Source of the DNA: Heterocephalus glaber | Lineage: Eukaryota > Chordata > Mammalia > Rodentia > Bathyergidae | NCBI RefSeq assembly: GCF_000247695.1 | Contig: NW_004624778.1 | Location: 12,294,556 to 12,358,555, forward strand | Direction: 5' to 3' | DNA length: 64,000 nucleotides | Shown here: piece after piece, positions 57,123 to 64,000 of the stretch | Position numbering within the stretch: position 1 is the stretch's first letter | How the letters are laid out: each line of letters begins with the position of its first letter | The notes under the pieces: model-generated | Seen by the model: the letters and a program-made list of their open reading frames with translations, nothing else | The model's database searches: none | What the model was told of the DNA's origin: nothing | Translations under genes and position numbers: made by a program

Positions 57123-57939
57123 GATGATCTCATCTGGCCTCAGAGCTTTTCATACCTCTGTGCTGAAGACTCTCATGCCAAGACCACTCCACTGAGCTCC
57201 AGCCTGGAAAAGCCAAGCATGTTCCTCCCTCCAGCCAGCCTCAGTTGTGGCTGAGGGAAGAAATCTAGTTCTTACCCTTGTTTCCTCCTTCCCTGTTCCC
57301 CCCGACCTGACCTCCTGTATCCAATCTGTCTTCACTTACAGAGACTGAAGAAAATACAGAGAAATAAGGTTGATTTTTGTAAACGTAGTCTTCCTAGTCA
57401 CATTTGACATGAAGCGCACACACAGATGATGTAGCTATGCACTCTTAGGGGGGCTCAGGTTATGTGTCTCACCCCCACAGTCATGGCCTCCCTTGGGGCC
57501 AGAGACACAGAGGTCAGTGTATGAGTAACTGACCAAAGAACAGGCAACCATAGCTGCCAATGAGTGGGCAGGTACAGGCCCTGGAGCGCATGTTGGTCAA
57601 ATTCAAGGGCAGCAGCTGACCCAAACTTGAAGGCACAAACTCCACATCTACACTCCAGGCCTAGGTCCATCTTCCTGACACCATTACCTGGCCTGCCCAT
57701 TGACCCCTCAAACGCCCAGTGTCCTAATGAGACCCACCTCCTACTCCCAAAACCTGCTCCTGGCTGTACCTGACTCCTCCCCACCAACGTCACCCTGCGG
57801 CCCCCAGAGGCTGTGGGCAGCTCTGTGGATTTCTTGCATCTGGCCACTACTTTTCTCCCTCTCCAAGACTGTGCTACCCACCAACACCTTTCATCCAAAT
57901 TACTCCCCCCGCTTCCAGCTAGGCCACTCCTCCTCTCAG
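57123..57939. other. Intronic sequence, nothing recognised
   Basis: C-rich 57650-57930, which may be the decayed upstream part of the L2 that follows. No exon. Confidence 0.42.
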
Positions 57940-58134
57940 CCTTGCCCTGCTTCCCTCTGAGAACACCTGGAATGTGATGGTGTCCTTTCTCCCTGCCTGG
58001 AATGTATTCCTTTCTACCTCTTCCTCATCCCACTCTTTCCTTGCTCCATCTGAAAAGGCCTCTTCCCAAGGAAGCTATCCCTGAACCTCCACTCCCCATC
58101 GAGTGACAAGAGTTCTGGCTATCACCAGCCAACA

Positions 58135-58390
58135 GCCGCTTCATCCTTTGCCACACAGAGCCACTCAGTAATAAGAGCTGCCACTCACAGCAGCACTCAC
58201 AAACTCTTCTGAAGTTTATCTCACCTCTCCTTGCAGCAACCCCCAGAGAGAGGTAATGTCACTATATCCACAATACGGATGAAGAAGCTGAGGCTCAGAG
58301 GTGACCCCTGTATTGCACAATACAATGAGTGCATGACTGAGTCAGGGTTAGAATTGAGCAGTCTCCCCTACAGCCTGAGTTCCAACTAAT
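58135..58390 (-). mobile_element. MIR SINE, inverted, within L2
   Basis: ACTATATCCACAATACGGATGAAGAAGCTGAGGCTCAGAGG and GAGTCAGGGTTAGAATTGAGC. Confidence 0.7.
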
Positions 58391-58459
58391 CTCCTTATGC
58401 AGAATCTGTCTTCCCTACTGGACTATTGATCCATAAGGTCAGGATCTGAGCCCCTTTGT

Positions 58460-58492
58460 TGAATGAATGAATGAATGAATGAATGAATGAAA
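58460..58492 (+). repeat. (TGAA)8 microsatellite
   Basis: Expanded from the GAATGAATGA terminus of the L2 element. Confidence 0.95.
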
Positions 58493-58495
58493 AAT

Positions 58496-58572
58496 TGTTA
58501 CTACACCTGGAGGAGTTGAGCACAGGACCTCCCATACTCTAAGGTTCTCTGTCACTGAAGGGCTGCATCCCA
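58496..58572 (-). mobile_element. ID-like SINE, strongly diverged
   Basis: GAGTTGAGCACAGGACCTCCC, CTGTCACTGAAGGGCTGCATCCCAG reads as a worn reverse ID. It replaces the expected single-copy sequence after the (TGAA) run. Confidence 0.45.
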
Positions 58573-61500
58573 GGGAATGGAGCCCATTCTGAGTAGCCTT
58601 ACACATGCTTTCTTTCACCCCAATCTCCAGGTTTTCTGAGAGGGCAAGCTGGGTACAAGAATCAGTGTGAAGGGCATGAAGTGGAAACTAGACTAGGTAG
58701 ATGTAGATGAGCCCTAGAGCTAAGTAGAACCATGGGTTTGCCCCTGGGGTTGTTAGTAGCAAGCCTTCTGGCCACAGAGGTCTGGGCAGAAGCTCAGGAT
58801 GACCTTAAGAAAGAGGGGAAAGAGGAGGAGGAGCAGGAGGAGGGTCTTGCAGTTTGTCTCGAGGGATCTGAGAAAGGGAGCCGGGATGGGAGAAAGCATT
58901 TATAACAGAGAGAATGATGAGCAAAGGCTGGAGGCAGATGAGGACAAGACATTTCCATAGACCTGTGAACAAATGAGTTTGGCTGGACCCAAGGTCTGGA
59001 AGGAGAGGGAGGAGGGTACAAGGCCCAGTGGAAGTGGGCCAGCGAGCAGGAATGCCAGGCTAAGCACTTTATCTCCTTGCACCCGGTCAGTTGAACACAG
59101 TAAGAATGCATGGGGAATACAGAATATTGACTCACATGCTCATTCATCCAAAAAGATCATCTCAATTTAGAAAGAGTTGCCCCATTATTAAAATTTACAT
59201 TCTGCTAAGGGTAAAGCTCTAAAGCCAAACAAACTCGCAGGTGCCAATTAAATGCTCTTATCTCCAAGTCTGTTAGACTTGGCAAAGAGTACTTACCGAA
59301 TCCCTTCTGACATCCCCAAGCAGCCCCAGGCCCTTTTCTCAGCCTGGGCCTGTCTGCCCCTCTGTTGGGTGGCTGCCACTCTGAACACAATGGTAATTAT
59401 GCCTTTAGCACAGCCCTATTATTCTCTGAACATTAACAGAGCTTACTTGTCCCAAGCCCAGCTGTCTCTACCCAGTTGTTCTTTGGTTACTGCCTTTCAG
59501 GCTAACCCGCCACGGAATCTACTGAGCTCCCTCTCCCGAAGGGCAGACCCTGGGCCCAGCTTCTGCAATATGATTTCAAATGCCACCTCTGGAAGGTGGC
59601 ACCTCTATCTGGGAACTAGGCCACTGAGGGCATTTATCCCTAAAGACAGCATGTCAGGATTGTCATGTAGGACATGGCTTAAGCTAAGAGTCCTTCAGAA
59701 TGCCGTGCTTTGTGGCAGGAGAATGGCCCAACACAAATGTCACTTCAACTCCTGAAGGCTCCTGCTGGTCACTCTTGCCTCTCTGGGCACACTTCTTGAG
59801 TCCACCCTCTTGAGATTGGCAAGAGGGACAAACTTCCAGGTGTTAACAGGCCTGCCACCAAGAACCTCTTGGAAGCTTCTTCTCAGCTCGGAGAAAAGTG
59901 GGTCAACACAGCCCTGCTGTGTTCACCTGTTCTGCGATCTGTGAGTTAGCTGAGGTGGGGCCCCCAGATGAGCGACCTTCTGTGCTGCAGTCCTCAAAGT
60001 TACTTCGAAGATGCAGAGGAGTCACCACTGTGTCCACGTCTGCCTCCTCCCATCCTTCTTTCTGATCAAATCTATTTGTCTGGCTTCATGAAAAGAAACA
60101 TTTTACACCCCACGATATCTCCCATCTCCCCCAGCGACCCACTATGTTCAGGCAGGTGGAAATAAGGGAGGATCCAGGAAGGTGGTGGGCAGATGTGTGA
60201 TGGGCAGGACTGGGCAGTGTCCTCGATGCCCTGGCACCTGGGTGGCTGGAGGGCAGCTCACAGGAAAGCTCACCTGGGGGAGGAAAGGACAATTTCACAA
60301 GCATGGCCAGCCCTGGTGAGCTGCCCATCGGCCCCTGGCACACAGATGGCCAGTTAAGAAATTAGGGAGCCGCTCTGTCTCTCTCCAGCAGGCGCTGCTT
60401 CTCACTTGGCACTGCCCTCCTCCCTCAGGCACTGGCTCCAGGGTCAGGCTGGTGGCTGGGCAGACAGCGGAGTACCCCTGCCATAGGCCTGGTGCCCTGG
60501 AAGCACCCACTTTCACTCGACTAGTGTTCTCCTGGGGTCCCAGCCTGCTCCCGATGAGGTCAGCCAGCTATCTGCGGCCATCTCGGCGGGAGTGCAGGAT
60601 GACTCTCAGGGAAGGATTCCAGACTGTTTCCTTGTCGAGTTGAGCTCCAATGCCCTTATCTCCTTTCCTGCCAGGCAAGGACTCCTCACTGCTCACACAA
60701 AAGAAAACTCCACCCAAGACGCCCAACCTCCCACCTACTTGAAGGTGGAGGGTTTGCCCCTGGTTTCATCAGTTTCACCTGGCCATCAGTCCGGGGAGCC
60801 ATAAGGGGGCACTGAACTAATATTTAATGTTATAGATTTGGACCTGTGAAGGGGAGAAGAGGAATGGAGCCATCCTGGTAGCTGCTTTGGAAGCTCCTGG
60901 GCTTGGCAATCTAATAAGATGTTTCTCAGAGGAGATGTAACCAAGGGATGGGCCAGAGGTTAATCACGAGATTCAGGGGCCATCAGAGTGGGCCAGAGAG
61001 AAAAGGAGGCTGCTGTGGCATCATGTAGAACAGGGGAACATGAATAAGCCCGGGTATGCAACACAGAGCCTCTCACTTGGGCATCCTGCAGCCTGGGAAG
61101 CAGGAGAATGCAGAAATATGGGGATAGCAGTGGGAACATGGGCATACAGAGTGTGGGACAACTGAATCCTCTGAATCATCTGATCACCCAGTTCACAGCG
61201 CTCTGTCAGCACTGAAAGTGGACCCCAGCTGCCCAAATTTCCCAGGTTTAGTGTGCTGCAGACTCAAAAGAACAGTCTACCCTGAGACACTCAACCTCAC
61301 TACTGGTGACGCTTCCTGGAGGCTGGGGCTGGCTGCATTGACCCCTCAAGGTCTTGTTCCAGCCCAGCAGTCACTGAGTCTACAGGCAAGTTGCTATGGG
61401 AACTGTAACCTTGAATTTCCTGGCTCTGAGGCTGTGAAAATCACAACCTGAACCTTCCGTTGATGTGGGTTTTTCAATTAATTTCCTGTTTGATTGTTTA

Positions 61501-62359
61501 CTTTAGAGAGCGGAAAGTGCCTTTGCAGGCAGCTAGTTCCCTCTACCAGACACTTGTCCCACTCTCCCCGCTAAAGCCAGCAAGGTCAAGCCCAGGCCTC
61601 AGGTGGGGGCCAGCAGCCAGGGGAGGGAACATGACCCAGCTAGGAGCAGCAGGCAGCCCCTGCCTTCCCTTGCCCTTCTCCTGGCGCCCTCCAGGGTCCC
61701 CTGCTGGCGGGGTAGATCTACACTGTGAGTCTCAGGCCCGGTGAGGGGAACCTGCCCACTGCCTAGAGCCCCGGGCCTGGCCCCCAGCCAGCTGCAACCT
61801 CCTGACTCAGGGAGCTGCTTTGTGCCGAGTCAGACACAAACTGCATTCATTCCTTCTGAGGGTGGCCTGAGGGGTTCATGGTCCAAGGATGCCCCCTGGA
61901 TGGACACTCCTGTCTGGGCTGCCCCAAAGGAAGCTGTCTCCCCTTCAAGTGCCGCAGCAGAGAGCAGTGGACAGTGTGCTCTGATGCCATGATTCCATCC
62001 TGCGCCTGCTCTGTTCACTGGGGGATGGGAGGGCAGGTGGGCAGGAGGTTTGCAGAACAAGGGCCCATATCTCCTACATAATGCCCTCCCTTGCTAGGGA
62101 CGCTAGGGACGGGCACATGGCAGCCTTCCGAGCCCTCCTCCCCACCTCACTTGCTCAGCCCTTGGAGATAGGCAGGAGCACCCACCCACTTTATGAGAGG
62201 GGACTCTGAGGACTGGGAACAGGAAGTAGAATTGGCTAGAAGACTTACTAGTGAGGAGATCTGGGGAAAGGGCAGTGCTTAGAAGGGCTCCCAACCTCTC
62301 GGGAGCCCTCCCCTCCTCTAGTGGACCATATATCACGCTGTCTGAACTAGGGCAGTTTT
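58573..62359. other. Long intronic stretch, no recognised gene
   Basis: Mostly non-repetitive. 60330-60640 and 61540-61990 are GC-richer with modest CpG. A 167-codon open frame (59252-59755 +) has no domain or splice support. No CTIF-like peptide was seen in any frame. Confidence 0.45.
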
Positions 62360-62463
62360 TTGTTTTGTTTTGTTTTAGTTTTTGTTTTTTGGTACCGGAG
62401 ATCAAACTCAGGACCTTGCACCTCCAAGGCAGGCAGCAGCACCACTGAGCTAAATCCCCAGCC
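62360..62463 (-). mobile_element. ID-type SINE (GGTCC group), perfect target duplication
   Basis: TTTTGTTTTG tail, GGTACCGGAGATCAAACTCAGGACC, CACCACTGAGCTAAATCCCC. CTGAACTAGGGCAGTTTT is identical at 62342-62359 and 62464-62481. The perfect 18-bp duplication suggests a recent insertion. Confidence 0.95.
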
Positions 62464-62589
62464 CTGAACTAGGGCAGTTTTGAGAACAGAAGGCTCTATT
62501 ACTAATCGCTCCAGGGTGGCAGGTGAACGCCGACACCATCCCAGGCAAACCAGATAGCAGTCACCCCACCTCTCTCTTCTAATTACCTG

Positions 62590-62820
62590 GGGTTCAGTGG
62601 GGGCAGTAGGTAAACCACTTTGACTTTGAAGCCAGACTGGTCCTGTGTTCAAATCCCATTTTCCAATTTACCCATGTGCTCTTTGGGGAGTCATTTTGCT
62701 CAGATTGTCCCCTTCTATTGCTTCAGCGTGAAGAGAGTTATGTGGGTATCTAACTCCGATAGTCTGGTGTAAGGGCCAAGTAGATTTTAAAATGTACACA
62801 AAGTACCTACAGCAAGATCC
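62590..62820 (+). mobile_element. MIR SINE, diverged
   Basis: GTGTTCAAATCCCATTTTCC, ATGTGCTCTTTGGGGAGTC and AAGTAGATTTTAAAATGTACACAAAGTACCTA follow MIR loosely. Confidence 0.6.
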
Positions 62821-64000
62821 AAAAGATGTCAGCCAAGTGACAAACAAGGAGCCTGAAGGTGGCATGCGGCTCTCAGCAGGCCCCTGTGGAAGGGAAGACC
62901 TCAGAGCTGCCTTGGGCATTTCCTGTCCACCCTGGAGGAGGGATACATGGATGTTGGGGCCATGAGTGCAGAGAAGACAGGCAGAGCTTTTAAAGGGATG
63001 GGAAGGCACTAAAGGAGAAACTGGGAGGTGCTGGCTGCAGACACAGCTGACTTCCCTAGTGTTTCACACCTGACCCAAGGGCCTGGGAATTAACAACTGT
63101 AGGCACAGCGAACAAAGCTCCCTCCTGCCCAGGCCACTGGCGCGGGCTTGGCCCCAAGAGGAGCCACTAGAGCTGTGGCCCCTTATCCTCTGGCTCCAGT
63201 GTCTACGGGATTCTGTGTCTACTCTGAGCCCCAGATAACATTTCCATCCCCTGGGGCCAGCTGTGGGATGAAGAATTCCCCCATGTGACATTTACTGCCG
63301 CCACTTTGTACTGGATGGTTTGCAAGCTCAGCAGGATGGAGACTAATTATTCCCTCTGGGGCGCCTGGTCTGAAGTTAGGGTGCCTGCTGGCCTGGTTGC
63401 CTTAGTTAGGAGGGCTGGCAGCCAGACCACAGAGCACAAGCTAGGACTGAAGTCCAGGTCTCAGCCAGGCATTTCCTTGACATCTGACCCTAGCCTCCAT
63501 TCCAGGACTCCTTGTTAGGCTAGGGGGAAAGTGACATTTGGGACCAGTTCCCCTCTCCAGAGGGTATCTGCAATCAGGCAGGCACAGAGTGATGACAATT
63601 AAAAAAAAAAAAAAAAAAAAAAACATGGAACATACTAACTTCAAAGCTTTACTTGCAGGTGAATTTACACAAGTGTTTACGCAAGTGTTGTATCGACAGA
63701 TTCCCCAGCCCTTTCCTTCCACCTCACAGGGGCGCTATCCCTTCTCTTATTTCAGGCAGATCCATGCACCTGACGCTCCCTATCCTGGCTTTCCCCTTCC
63801 AATCCATCTGTAGCCTTATACAGTCTCCAGGCTCTCCTGCCTCAACAAGTATTGCCACTGACCCTGTGCCACTTTCTTTCTCTTGGCATTCTATTCTTCC
63901 TCTCTTCCATAAGCAAGTTCAAAAAACAGAACAGCAAGAGGAGGTGAAAGGAAGGGGAGAGAGAGACTCAAAGGAAAAGAAAGCAAGCGTGTACTCTTTT
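62821..64000. other. Intronic sequence to the window end
   Basis: No exon. An A23 run at 63601-63623 follows GATGACAATT, without a recognisable SINE or retrocopy body. 63920-63985 is purine-rich. Confidence 0.45.
63601..63623 (+). repeat. Poly(A) run of about 23
   Basis: Uninterrupted A run. The sequence before it does not match a SINE or L1 that I recognise. Confidence 0.95.

Larger units (their letters stand above)
57940..58495 (+). mobile_element. L2 LINE 3' part, split by a MIR
   Basis: CTGCCTGGAATGTATTCC, GAAAAGGCCTCTTCCCAAGGAAGC and CCCTGAACCTCC are L2-like. The terminal GAATGAATGAATGA appears at 58460 after an intervening MIR. Confidence 0.6.

Noticed and set aside
1..64000. CRISPR arrays, phage or bacterial defence genes, operons
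   Set aside because: No spaced direct repeats of CRISPR type, no ribosome binding sites, no bacterial genes. The repeat content is rodent nuclear.

Overview
The window is mammalian nuclear DNA from a rodent, and almost all of it is intron and repeat sequence. Monomeric B1-type SINEs of about 120-160 bp and at least thirteen ID-type (tRNA-derived) SINEs with the core GATTTAGCTCAGTGG indicate Rodentia. I see no Alu and no B2, which argues against primates and against mouse or rat. A squirrel- or beaver-related rodent fits, but that placement is a guess. Older layers common to all placental mammals are also present: MIR, L2, L1M, MaLR LTRs, Tigger and hAT-Charlie/MER5A.

I can support only one protein-coding exon, at 37451-37606 on the + strand. 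It has 52 phase-0 codons, a good 3' splice site and a GTAAGA donor. It matches the C-terminal MIF4G domain of CTIF, the CBP80/20-dependent translation initiation factor used in the pioneer round of translation that nonsense-mediated decay surveys. The rest of the window is most simply read as the two large CTIF introns flanking this exon. I did not find the preceding or following CTIF exons.

Layout. 1-1011 is a minus-strand L1 5' end (UTR with a tandem repeat, then frameshifted ORF1), split by a short HMGN1 retrocopy that has target-site duplications on both sides. 1012-32039 is mostly low-signal intronic DNA with scattered MIR, ID, B1, one Tigger, one ERV-type LTR, a MaLR fragment and a perfect 59-bp tandem duplication. 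32040-36740 is AT-rich antisense L1M sequence peppered with ID and B1 insertions. 37451-37695 holds the CTIF exon followed by an 18-bp GC-rich minisatellite. 42085-45104 is a nested pile: an L1 with a 5' inversion that contains a MaLR LTR, an ID SINE and a second L1. 45105-64000 is intronic DNA with L2, MIR, hAT and Tigger copies, two CA microsatellites and a 230-bp polypyrimidine tract.

I found no operon-like, defence, CRISPR or other novel multigene system. The more interesting points are the HMGN1 retrocopy inside L1, the in-frame minisatellite read-through after the CTIF exon, the nested L1 structure, the inverted ID pair and a few candidate conserved non-coding blocks. Repeat names come from remembered consensus patterns, not from a database search.
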